A stretch of DNA of 64,000 bases from Flectobacillus rivi (GTDB lineage Bacteria; Bacteroidota; Bacteroidia; Cytophagales; Spirosomataceae). The notes under the pieces are model-generated. The model worked only from the letters and a program-made list of their open reading frames with translations, searched no databases and had not been told where the DNA came from. Below, piece after piece: positions 1-7,903 of this stretch (the stretch's first letter is position 1; the number at the start of each line of letters is the position of its first letter). The position numbers were made by a program, and so were the translations under genes. The stretch covers positions 62,001 to 126,000 of the forward strand of contig NZ_JASHIE010000003.1 of NCBI RefSeq assembly GCF_030056655.1, written 5' to 3'.

Positions 1-525
1 AAAAACAAAAATTCCTACTGACAAAAACATCAAAAACGTCAGGCTGTTACTCAATTTCTCAGCAATAGTTAATCCTTTGTAGTTGACATACGTTAACGAA
101 GCAACCAAAAGCGTAGCTATAATTTTGATTAATATGGAAGCCTCGATGAAGTATAGCGGTAAATTTTTGGCAAAAATTGAATAAAAGGATTCTGCAAACA
201 CATAGGCTAAGGCGGCAATTGAGGCTGTTTTCATTACTGTAAAATTGCCCCAACCGTACAAAAATGCAAAAAATGGATTGTAGACTTTTCGGTAATACTG
301 ATACTCCCCTCCTGAATCAGGAAAAAGACTTGCCATTTCAGCCGTCGTCAGTGCCCCAGCCAAAGTAATAAGCCCTGCAACTACCCAACACAATAACACC
401 AACCAAGGCGAGCCTAATTCGGCTGACATTGGGGCTATTTTTTTGAAAACACCCGAACCAACAATCACGCTTACTACAAGCAAGCTTGCCGAACGAAGTC
501 CTATTTTGGGTTGTAGAAGAGACAT
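1..525 (-). CDS. APC-family amino acid permease, N-terminal 175 residues (runs off window start)
   Basis: The reading frame opens at an ATG (complement of 523-525) and stays open to base 1, so only the N-terminal part is visible. The translation begins MSLLQPKIGLRSASLLVVS and has the APC-superfamily TM1 signature (residues about 14-26, GSGVF), where the helix is broken around the substrate. Four hydrophobic segments follow, with the family-typical PDSGGEYQYY loop near residue 70. It is probably an inner-membrane importer or exchanger of the LAT/YkbA kind. It lies downstream on the same strand as two D-glutamate/dipeptide enzymes, so its cargo may be an amino acid or dipeptide from that pathway; this is inference. 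The C-terminal transmembrane segments lie outside the window. Confidence 0.85.
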   Translation of the reverse strand, partial: MSLLQPKIGLRSASLLVVSVIVGSGVFKKIAPMSAELGSPWLVLLCWVVAGLITLAGALTTAEMASLFPDSGGEYQYYRKVYNPFFAFLYGWGNFTVMKTASIAALAYVFAESFYSIFAKNLPLYFIEASILIKIIATLLVASLTYVNYKGLTIAEKLSNSLTFLMFLSVGIFVF

Positions 526-655
526 AGTTGAGTGCTGAGTTAGGAATGCTGAGTTTTGAGTTTTTTGTAGTATTCGCTTTAGAGTTCTGTAAATATGTCA
601 GAAAACAAGCCAATTCATCGTATTTATGGTGCTTTTTAGAGATTCTCCCTCCTAT
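526..655. repeat. Intergenic spacer with a dispersed GAGTGCTGAGTTA-type repeat
   Basis: The 130 bp between the epimerase stop and the permease start carry a run of related words (GAGTGCTGAGTTAGGAATGC, then GAGTTTTGAG) at about 529-562. Similar words occur at 25164-25190, 38805-38835, 9433-9450 and, reversed, at 50004-50040. I see no terminator hairpin, so the permease may still be co-transcribed with the genes upstream. Confidence 0.45.
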
Positions 656-1726
656 TTATAGCTTTAATAAAGAAAACCCAAATCCACTTTTTTCATTAAG
701 ATACATTAAACCGTTTTTGACTTCAAAACCTCCTGTTACCAAGTCCTCAGCCAAGTCAAAACTGCCATCTAGGTCAAGATATTTTGTGTTGGGACAAGCG
801 TAGGCGAGATGTAATGCTGCTGTGATGCTGGCAATGCTTTCATCGTTACAACCCCAAAATAGACTAATTCCCGCATTTTTGGCAATTTGGGCTATTTCTA
901 AGGCAGGTAAAAGTCCTCCACATTTCATCAGTTTGATATTAAAAATACCAAACCTTTTGGGTTCAGCAGCAAACTTGATGGCATAGTTCGCATCCTTCAA
1001 GCTTTCATCTGCAGCAATTCCTGTGGCATAATCTAAGGTTTGATACAAGCTCTTTTCTTCTCCAACCGCTACGGGTTGCTCTACCAATTCAATAGCGAGA
1101 CTTTGCGTATGTTCAAGCCATTTTAGAAGCGTATCTATATCATATCCTTGGTTGGCATCTACTCGGATTGTTATAGCATTGCCAAACGATTTGCGAAGTG
1201 CGACAATTCTTTCTATGTCTTCGTGCCAATCCAAACCAGTTTTTACTTTTAGTGTTGTAAAACCTGCCTCCAGATACTCTTTTGCTTCTAACAAGGTATC
1301 TTCCACGCTCTTGATACCGATGGTAACAGAAGTTGGCAAAGCCTCTATCTTTCTGCCATAAAAATCAACTACTGGAATTGCTAAGTATTGGCAAAAAGCA
1401 TCATGAAGTGCTAAATCAATCGCTGCCAGAGTGCCAGGCAAATACCCAAAATACTGTTGCGATTCAAAGATAATTTTCTGAAAATGTCGAATATCACGTC
1501 CTACTAATTTTTGAACAAAATCAGTTTGTAGGGAAGCTAAAGTTTGAGCTGGATTTTCACCAACAACCTCCTCGGCAGGACTTGCCGAACCTACGCCGAC
1601 AATTCCATTTGCTAATTCTATTTCTAAAAATACGAGTTGAACATCTGAAAATGTACTGTAAGCAATTGTATAAGGTTTGGTAAGTTTCAAATACTTGATA
1701 TAAGCACGAATAGCTACAATTTTCAT
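656..1726 (-). CDS. Dipeptide epimerase / DgcA-like enolase-superfamily racemase
   Basis: A 356-residue enolase-superfamily enzyme of the muconate-lactonizing branch. The catalytic set is complete: K160-x-K162 in TTLKVKTG, metal ligands D190 (RVDANQGYD), E216 (VEQPV) and D240 (AADES), and the opposing lysine pair K265/K268 in NIKLMKCGG. D318-x-D320 (LDLDG) matches the motif that holds the substrate ammonium group in L-Ala-D/L-Glu epimerases. Its start lies 9 bp after the stop of the DUF1611 gene, so the two are translationally coupled. In the described D-glutamate pathway the partner DgcA racemises N-acetyl-D-glutamate. The retained DxD motif argues for a free dipeptide amino group, so the substrate is open: L-Ala-D-Glu from murein, or N-acetyl-D-Glu. 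It is likely cytoplasmic. Confidence 0.85.
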   Translation of the reverse strand: MKIVAIRAYIKYLKLTKPYTIAYSTFSDVQLVFLEIELANGIVGVGSASPAEEVVGENPAQTLASLQTDFVQKLVGRDIRHFQKIIFESQQYFGYLPGTLAAIDLALHDAFCQYLAIPVVDFYGRKIEALPTSVTIGIKSVEDTLLEAKEYLEAGFTTLKVKTGLDWHEDIERIVALRKSFGNAITIRVDANQGYDIDTLLKWLEHTQSLAIELVEQPVAVGEEKSLYQTLDYATGIAADESLKDANYAIKFAAEPKRFGIFNIKLMKCGGLLPALEIAQIAKNAGISLFWGCNDESIASITAALHLAYACPNTKYLDLDGSFDLAEDLVTGGFEVKNGLMYLNEKSGFGFSLLKL

Positions 1727-1735
1727 GGTGTACGG

Positions 1736-2776
1736 TTAGTTTAAAATTAGCTTTAAAACCTCCTCTACCCCATCTTGAAGGGGTAAAATGACAGGGATTC
1801 CTAATTCTTTTTGGTAGCTATCTCTAAATCCTAGATATTCTTCTTTGGTACAGTCTTCCGTATTCAGTGCCAAAGCTATCACTTCTGCTCCTAGTTTTTG
1901 TATTAATTCAATTTCTGAACTCACGCTAGGTATTTCGCCCCAGTGGGGATCATTATCATAATATTTTCTCTTGGGTGCGTGGACTAATACAACCTTTTTA
2001 GCATTTCCTGAAATAATGAACTCAAATCCGCAAGGACCGCTTGGGTTTCTTAAGGCAGATTGTCCTTCGAGCAAAATAAAGGCAGGTTTAGCTTCTTTCC
2101 AACAAGTAACAATGGCATGTTCTAATTCTCCCGAAACAAAATCATTGAGAGTAGAATCAAATACAAATCCGTATTTTCCGCCTTGTAACCAACCCGTTTG
2201 ACCCGTATAAATCATTTCTGCGGAGATCCCTTTTTGTTCGGCACATTGGCGTAATAATCTGGCTGTAGTACGTTTTCCTAAGGCACAATCCATACCCATA
2301 ACTGCCACAATTGGCACATCTACTTGATTAATTTCTCCCGTCCAAAAATGTAAATCCAGGCGTTTCTTGGGCTTACGAATATCTATGAGTTCCAAGTTTT
2401 TTTCCGCTGCTAATTTGACAAAAACAGGATTGTCAGTCAAATACTCATGAAGTCCATTTACCACAGAAATACCTGTTCCCAAGGCCTTTTCTACAATTCC
2501 AACCATGGCTGGAGGCAATACTCCGCCTACAGTTGCCACACCAATGATTAAATAATGAATCTCTAACAATTGTTCAATAGCTTCTTCCAAAGAACCAAAC
2601 ACTGGTATATTTCGATGTTTTCCATCCAAAACTTCTCCAGCATCTTTGCCCGACAATTTAGGCGTATCGATTACACCAACGATTTCGAATCGCTCGGTAC
2701 CTCTTATTAAGCCATGTGCCGTTTTGGCGTCGTTTGTTTCTAATAAACCGTTGGTTAATACTATCGCTTTGTTCAT
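1736..2776 (-). CDS. DUF1611 family protein, DgcN-like D-glutamate N-acetyltransferase candidate
   Basis: A 346-residue DUF1611 protein. Residues 1-150 form a Rossmann-like domain (IGVATVGGVLPPA near 78-90). Residues 155-346 form a P-loop-like domain with GMDCALGKRT (161-170), TGQTGWL (191-197) and EGQSALRNPSGP (237-248). Members named DgcN are reported to acetylate D-glutamate before a DgcA epimerase acts. The same gene pair is found here, 9 bp apart and in that order. No signal peptide is visible, so it acts in the cytoplasm. The start ATG at 2776 follows a 91-bp gap containing a hairpin. Family assignment is firm; the reaction is transferred by analogy and could differ if the epimerase uses dipeptides. 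Confidence 0.75.
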   Translation of the reverse strand: MNKAIVLTNGLLETNDAKTAHGLIRGTERFEIVGVIDTPKLSGKDAGEVLDGKHRNIPVFGSLEEAIEQLLEIHYLIIGVATVGGVLPPAMVGIVEKALGTGISVVNGLHEYLTDNPVFVKLAAEKNLELIDIRKPKKRLDLHFWTGEINQVDVPIVAVMGMDCALGKRTTARLLRQCAEQKGISAEMIYTGQTGWLQGGKYGFVFDSTLNDFVSGELEHAIVTCWKEAKPAFILLEGQSALRNPSGPCGFEFIISGNAKKVVLVHAPKRKYYDNDPHWGEIPSVSSEIELIQKLGAEVIALALNTEDCTKEEYLGFRDSYQKELGIPVILPLQDGVEEVLKLILN

Positions 2777-2803
2777 GTTTGTGAGGTGATAGGGAGTTTA
2801 AAT

Positions 2804-2835
2804 AAGGGCAAAAGCAAATGAATGCGATTGCCCTT
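2804..2835 (-). terminator. Hairpin between the fusion hydrolase and dgcN-like genes
   Basis: Eight-base arms AAGGGCAA (2804-2811) and TTGCCCTT (2828-2835) enclose a 16-base loop. Read on the minus strand the hairpin is followed by an AT-rich run (TTATTTAAAC). It may be a weak terminator or attenuator that lowers expression of the downstream pair relative to the fusion gene. Confidence 0.45.
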
Positions 2836-2867
2836 TTAGGATTAGATATTAAGGTGAAAAATGAATG

Positions 2868-5393
2868 TTATCGTTTAATCATTTGTCCAGATAATTTTCC
2901 TGTAGGCTTTTGATCTTGCCAAACCAATTCACCATTGACCCAAACCATTTTGATACCTGATGATATTGCTTTAGGATTTTTCACATCTGCATGATCTACA
3001 ACTGTTTCTGGGTCAAATAGTACCATGTCGGCGAAATAATTTGGTTTGATAAGCCCTCTATGCTGGATACCAAGATTTTCGGCTGTTAGTCCTGTCATTT
3101 TATAGATGGCTGTTTCCCAAGAAAATAGTTTTTTCTCTCGAACATATTTACCTAGTACTCTCGTAAAAGCCCCATGCCCTCTCGGATGTCCACTTCCTGC
3201 TCCATCTGAACAGATATTCGTATGTGGCCAAGCCAATATGGCCTCCACATCTTCATCGTCCATAGATTTGCCCATGATGGCTTCTATTCCTTCGTCATAA
3301 TCAGGGTTTTTCTTATCAAACTCCTCCGCTTCGGCTACCAAATCCATCAATGTTTGAGCTTCTGTTTTTCTACGTAAACCAGCAATTTCTGCAAGCGTTT
3401 TGCCAGCATAAGTCTTATTCGGAGCAAAACGAACTATGATAGATTCTTTAGGGTCAAAAAGCTGTTCGGTTGCCATCTGGGCACTCTCAAGATTGGTATA
3501 ATCTCTTTTAGGAAAAAGTACTCTTAAGGTCGAATGCCAGAAAGTATATGGATAGCAGTCAGCCGTAATTTGAATGCCTTCGGCTCTAGCTTCTTGAAGT
3601 TTCGCTAATATTTCGTGTGCAGATTTCCATTGAGAACGAAGGGCTATTTTTCCATGAGAAATTTGAACTGGAATTTTTGCTTCTCTGCCTATGTCAATAA
3701 TTTCGTCGATTGCTTCGGTCAGATTTATATCCTCACTTCTGATATGACTCATATATCGTCCACCGTTTTTGGCAGCAACTTTGGCTAGTGCAAGGACTTC
3801 ATCACGATTCGAGAAAAAGGAAGATTCATATTCTAAACCTGTATTCAAGCCGATAGAACCCTTTTGAAGTTCACTTTCTAACAAGATTTTCATTTTATCC
3901 ACCTCCTCAGATTTGGCTGTTCGATACAAACCTCGCGGTCCCATTACCTTCTGTCGGAGCGTCGCATGACCTGTATATGATGCAACATTAACTGCAACAG
4001 GTTTTTCTTGCATCCATTTGCTCAAACTATCCATGACATAACTACTACCATCTTGTCCTATAACAATCGTGGTAATTCCCTGACTAAGCATTGGGATAGC
4101 AGTTGGCGTTTTATCCAAACTTCCAAAATGGTGACTATGCGAATCAATAAAGCCTGGTGCCAAGATTTGTCCATTTCCATCGGTGACAGTCTCGCCATCA
4201 AAAGGCTCTAATTTGCCAATTTCCCAAATCTTATTATCTTTAATCCTAACCTGAACTTGTTGACTAGGTAAACCTGTGCCATCTATCAATTTGATATTTT
4301 TGATTAAATGTGTTTTGGGTAAATGAAAAGGTTGACCCGCAAGTATTTTTTTGAGAATATTTCTAAAAATTGGGTTTGTACCATTTGATAGCAAAATGGC
4401 AGTTGTCTGGGTTCTGTTATTTCTGTAAATAGCATTTTGAAAACCAACCCATGAGCCTGTGTGTTCAAATCCATTTTCGGTAATTCCCCAACCAAAACCA
4501 TACGGATAAGTTGTGCCATCTTTGAGTTGAACAGGTTTGAAAGCTTCAGCCCAAGTGGCAGGTTTAAGCACCTTGTTCTCAGTCACCAATTGAATCCATT
4601 TATTCAAATCCTCTGCACTTGCATAGATATTGCCATCGCCAACAACCCCATCCAAACGAATGAGGTCATTGGAAATGACTTTCCCATTTTTTCTTTCAAA
4701 ACCTAAAACATGTTTTCTGTTTTGATTAGGACCATTCAGAAAATAAACAAAAGTGTTTTTTAGTCCAAAAGGTTGGGATATTTGAGTGCTGAAGAAGTGT
4801 TCAAAAGAAGTTCCTGATGCTTTTTCAATAATACTTGCCAAAAGCAAATAACCTGTATTACAATACTCCCATTTTGTTCCTGAGGCAAAATTGAGCGGAG
4901 GATGTTTTTCAACCAGTAATTGAATGAGCTTATCATTGGTAAGAGTATCTAAGGTATTGAGATGACTCATGGCCAAATCAAAATATTCTGGCAAACCAGA
5001 AGTATGCGTCAGTAGGTGACGAATAGTAATCTCTTGATAAGGGAAATTTGGAATAAAATTGATAACCTGCTGGTCATATTCCAATTTCCCTTGCTCAAAG
5101 AGTTTCATAGTCATCGTGGCTACGAATTGTTTAGTAATTGAGGCAAGATTGAAGGGCTGAGCCGCATCTAGCGCATTGCGCTGTAAGTAATCCGTGTATC
5201 CGAGCGCCTTTTGAAACTTGATTTTTCCTTTTTCAGACAAAAGAACCACTCCACTAAATTGACCTTGAGCATGTAGTACACGCATAGCACTATCCACTTG
5301 GACAATTTTCTGAGGAGTCAGCTGGGCAGTCGTCCTGTAAAAAGGATAAAGCACTGCCATAAGCAGCCATAACAAGTTTCTTTTTAGAGGCAT
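2868..5393 (-). CDS. Secreted fusion: serine beta-lactamase-like hydrolase + N-acyl-D-amino-acid deacylase
   Basis: An 841-residue protein with a signal peptide (about 1-23, ending TTAQ). Residues about 30-350 are a class C beta-lactamase/D-aminopeptidase fold with S85-x-x-K88 (SITK), Y177-C-N179 and H311-T-G313. Residues about 362-841 are an amidohydrolase of the D-aminoacylase type: H419-S-H421-H422 after PGFIDS, H550 (MSHIRSE), H580 (ISHGK) and D730 (CSDGAGSGHPRGHG). The usual GNCG motif, whose cysteine binds metal, reads G446-Q-D448-G here. Both halves normally act on D-amino-acid substrates, so one periplasmic chain could cut a D-residue from a peptide and deacylate it. It is the first gene of the cluster and is divergent from the Lrp gene. 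Fusion is direct from the sequence; the coupled chemistry is inference. Confidence 0.85.
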   Translation of the reverse strand: MPLKRNLLWLLMAVLYPFYRTTAQLTPQKIVQVDSAMRVLHAQGQFSGVVLLSEKGKIKFQKALGYTDYLQRNALDAAQPFNLASITKQFVATMTMKLFEQGKLEYDQQVINFIPNFPYQEITIRHLLTHTSGLPEYFDLAMSHLNTLDTLTNDKLIQLLVEKHPPLNFASGTKWEYCNTGYLLLASIIEKASGTSFEHFFSTQISQPFGLKNTFVYFLNGPNQNRKHVLGFERKNGKVISNDLIRLDGVVGDGNIYASAEDLNKWIQLVTENKVLKPATWAEAFKPVQLKDGTTYPYGFGWGITENGFEHTGSWVGFQNAIYRNNRTQTTAILLSNGTNPIFRNILKKILAGQPFHLPKTHLIKNIKLIDGTGLPSQQVQVRIKDNKIWEIGKLEPFDGETVTDGNGQILAPGFIDSHSHHFGSLDKTPTAIPMLSQGITTIVIGQDGSSYVMDSLSKWMQEKPVAVNVASYTGHATLRQKVMGPRGLYRTAKSEEVDKMKILLESELQKGSIGLNTGLEYESSFFSNRDEVLALAKVAAKNGGRYMSHIRSEDINLTEAIDEIIDIGREAKIPVQISHGKIALRSQWKSAHEILAKLQEARAEGIQITADCYPYTFWHSTLRVLFPKRDYTNLESAQMATEQLFDPKESIIVRFAPNKTYAGKTLAEIAGLRRKTEAQTLMDLVAEAEEFDKKNPDYDEGIEAIMGKSMDDEDVEAILAWPHTNICSDGAGSGHPRGHGAFTRVLGKYVREKKLFSWETAIYKMTGLTAENLGIQHRGLIKPNYFADMVLFDPETVVDHADVKNPKAISSGIKMVWVNGELVWQDQKPTGKLSGQMIKR

Positions 5394-5542
5394 TTTATCA
5401 GATGTTTATGCTGATTACTTATTCGAAATTTATATTTTATTCTTTAATTTAATAAAAATCATGCTACTAATTTTTGTCATTTTCAAAAAAATAAGCATAT
5501 TTTGCTTTATTAACATACAATTAAATTATTAAACAGAATATT
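5394..5542. promoter_or_regulatory. Divergent AT-rich control region between the fusion hydrolase and the Lrp gene
   Basis: This 149-bp spacer is very AT-rich and serves two outward-facing genes, one of them a Lrp/AsnC regulator. Lrp-family proteins commonly bind AT-rich, weakly palindromic sites next to their own gene and control the neighbour. I could not pick out a convincing operator or a full TTG/TAnnTTTG promoter, so the call rests on position alone. Confidence 0.35.
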
Positions 5543-5998
5543 ATGCTGGACTCGACCGACCAACAAATTCTTCAGTTATTACAGCAAAATGCCAAACTAA
5601 CCATTAAAGAATTAGCCGAAATGTTGAATCTGACCACCTCGCCTGTTTTTGAGCGAATCAAAAGGTTGGAAAAAGAGGGTATTATTTCAGGGTACGTTGC
5701 CTTAGTCAACCCCGAAAAAACTGGTCGTGGACAGGTGGTTTTCTGCAACATATCCATGCCCATTTATACCCATGAGAACATCGATACTTTTGAACAAATC
5801 GTACAACATATGCCAGAAGTAATAGAGTGCTATCACTTGGCTGGTACGGTGGATTATCAGCTCAAGGTATATGTCAAAGACATCAAAGAGTATGATGGTT
5901 TTTTACGCAGAATGGCCGAAATTCCTTCCATAAAGGTGCATAGTAGTACGGTGGTGCTTCATCATGTTAAGTATACAACGGCAGTACCCGTGGACTAA
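5543..5998 (+). CDS. Lrp/AsnC family transcriptional regulator
   Basis: A 151-residue protein of usual Lrp length. Residues 1-55 form the winged helix-turn-helix (LDSTDQQILQLLQQNAKLT, then IKELAEMLNLTTSPVFERIKR-type recognition helix). Residues about 65-145 form the RAM effector-binding domain (YHLAGTVDYQLKVYVKD). Such proteins sense amino acids and form octamers. It is divergent from the D-aminoacylase fusion gene and the likely regulator of that cluster, with a D- or L-amino acid as a plausible effector; the target and effector are inferred from position. Confidence 0.9.
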   Translation: MLDSTDQQILQLLQQNAKLTIKELAEMLNLTTSPVFERIKRLEKEGIISGYVALVNPEKTGRGQVVFCNISMPIYTHENIDTFEQIVQHMPEVIECYHLAGTVDYQLKVYVKDIKEYDGFLRRMAEIPSIKVHSSTVVLHHVKYTTAVPVD

Positions 5999-6004
5999 AT
6001 CTTG

Positions 6005-6012
6005 TATCTTTG
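6005..6012 (+). promoter_or_regulatory. Candidate -7 box for the M28 peptidase gene
   Basis: TATCTTTG matches the Bacteroidota -7 consensus TAnnTTTG, 46 bp before the ATG at 6059 and just after the Lrp stop. No well-spaced -33 TTG is evident. Confidence 0.4.
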
Positions 6013-6058
6013 TAAATCAAACTAAATTATTTTCATAAAATCGTCAACACAAAAACCA

Positions 6059-7690
6059 ATGAAATTATCTTTTCTTTCGGCAAGCGCCATGGCTTGTCTT
6101 TTGGGTTTTTCGGCTATCGGACAAAAAGGTGGTCCAGAAGTGAAAAACTTAAAAAATATCAATCCTAATGCTATCAAAGCGACCATGACTTTTTTGGCAG
6201 ATGACTTGGTCGAAGGTCGTCAACCTGGTACAAGAGGCTTTTCGGTTGCATCAAAATTTGTAGAAACTCAAATGATGCGCATCGGCTTGAAACCAGCTAT
6301 GCCAGACGGCGGTTATTTACAGCCTGTGCCTTTGAAAAAAGGAATCGTGAGTGAAAAACTTACAACCATGACGCTGGGAGAAGAAACTTTGACTTATGGT
6401 CAAGAGTTTATCGCTAGTCCGTATATGCCCCAATCTGAATCGTCTGTATCCGCACCGCTGGTGTTTGTAGGATATGGTATTTCAGCGCCAGAAATGCAGT
6501 ATGACGACTATAAAGGAATTGATGTAAAAGGCAAAATTGTCGTATTTTTCAATGCAGCCCCAGAAAGTTTTCCTTCCAATCAAAGAGCCTATTTTACAAC
6601 AAACCCTGTAAAATATAACGAAGCTATCAAACGTGGCGCGGTGGGCGTTATCGCTGTAAACTTCCCTAACGATAAGCGTTCTACTTGGGAAGCTACCGTT
6701 CGCAGAACTAAACAAGGGACTTTCAAATGGTTAAACAAAGAAGGACAGCCGAACGATGCCTTCCCTGCCTTGAAAGCTGTAGCTACTTTTAATCCTGACA
6801 AAGCTGAGAAACTATTTGCCAAATCAGGAAAAACATTTGCTTCGGCAGTAGAAAGTACCAAAGCTAGTAAAGCCGAGTCTTTTGACCTCAATATTCAGGC
6901 AACGATTAAAGTGAATACCCAATTTACTTCAGTAGCAGGTTCAAATTTGGTAGGAATCATCGAAGGTTCTGATCCAAAGCTAAAAGACGAATATATCGTT
7001 TACACAGCACACCTTGACCACTTTGGTATTGGAGCTCCAGTGAAAGGTGATTCTATTTACAATGGTGCGCATGACAATGCTTCGGGTGTTGCCATTTTAT
7101 TGGAAATTGCTCAAACGTTTAAAAATTTACCAGAAGCCCCAAAGCGTTCCATTGTTTTCACCATCGTTACAGGTGAAGAATTCGGCTTGCTTGGTTCTGA
7201 TTATTTTGCTAGTAATAGTCCACTCAATGGAAAAATCGTAGCCGATTTGGCGATTGATATGCCGTTCTTCTTCCACCCTGTTTTGGATATTGTGCCTTAT
7301 GGTGCACAACATTCAAGTTTGAATCAGCAAGTAGAAAAAACGGCGAAGATTTTAGGATTGGGCATTAGTTCAGATCCATTTCCAGAGCAAGTGGTATTTA
7401 TTCGTAGCGACCATTTTAGTTTTATCAAAAAAGGTATTCCAGCCTTATTTATAAAAAGCGGTTTTAAAACTGTCCCAAGTGACACGATTGATAGAAGCAA
7501 ATCTGACGTTGGTTGGAGAAGCACCATCTATCACACACCACAAGACGATATGTCTCAACCCTTTGACTTTGATGCAGCAGCCACTCATGTAAAAGTAAAT
7601 TATTTGATTGGCTACTATGTAGCACAAGACTCCAAGTCACCAGATTGGAATGTTGGAGATTTCTTCGGAGGAAAATTTGGAAAGAAATAA
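6059..7690 (+). CDS. Secreted M28 family metallopeptidase with PA domain
   Basis: A 543-residue peptidase with an N-terminal signal peptide (about 1-21). A PA insert spans about 115-285. The M28 catalytic core holds H318 (AHLDHFG), D339 (GAHDNASG), the general base and ligand E373-E374 (TGEEFGLLGS), D400 and H452 (RSDHFSF), a complete two-zinc site. Members are aminopeptidases or carboxypeptidases acting outside the cytoplasmic membrane. The gene lies 60 bp after the Lrp gene on the same strand, with a separate candidate promoter and its own terminator. It may supply amino acids or peptides to the same pathway, but this is positional inference. Confidence 0.9.
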   Translation: MKLSFLSASAMACLLGFSAIGQKGGPEVKNLKNINPNAIKATMTFLADDLVEGRQPGTRGFSVASKFVETQMMRIGLKPAMPDGGYLQPVPLKKGIVSEKLTTMTLGEETLTYGQEFIASPYMPQSESSVSAPLVFVGYGISAPEMQYDDYKGIDVKGKIVVFFNAAPESFPSNQRAYFTTNPVKYNEAIKRGAVGVIAVNFPNDKRSTWEATVRRTKQGTFKWLNKEGQPNDAFPALKAVATFNPDKAEKLFAKSGKTFASAVESTKASKAESFDLNIQATIKVNTQFTSVAGSNLVGIIEGSDPKLKDEYIVYTAHLDHFGIGAPVKGDSIYNGAHDNASGVAILLEIAQTFKNLPEAPKRSIVFTIVTGEEFGLLGSDYFASNSPLNGKIVADLAIDMPFFFHPVLDIVPYGAQHSSLNQQVEKTAKILGLGISSDPFPEQVVFIRSDHFSFIKKGIPALFIKSGFKTVPSDTIDRSKSDVGWRSTIYHTPQDDMSQPFDFDAAATHVKVNYLIGYYVAQDSKSPDWNVGDFFGGKFGKK

Positions 7691-7692
7691 GT

Positions 7693-7726
7693 AAAAAAGG
7701 AATGACAATTGTCATTCCTTTTTTTA
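7693..7726. terminator. Rho-independent terminator after the M28 gene
   Basis: The stem AAAAAAGGAATGAC / GTCATTCCTTTTTT with an AATT loop and a T-run lies two bases after the stop. The A-rich left flank could let it work in both directions. Confidence 0.85.
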
Positions 7727-7903
7727 TTGGCATTTTTTTTGCGTGTTTTTTTCTTTGTTCTACCTATTCAATAGCTTATCTATACTCGCTTCTTGCACCC
7801 TTCCAAAATAGTAAATTTTATTCTAGGCAACGCTCGTCATTCTTTTTCAGTCATTGTAATAAAGAACCATACCTTACTAAATTATAACACACAAACTTAA
7901 CGT

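Noticed and set aside
7645..7887. 80-codon frame after the M28 peptidase
   Set aside because: It overlaps the 3' end of the peptidase gene and reads through its terminator.
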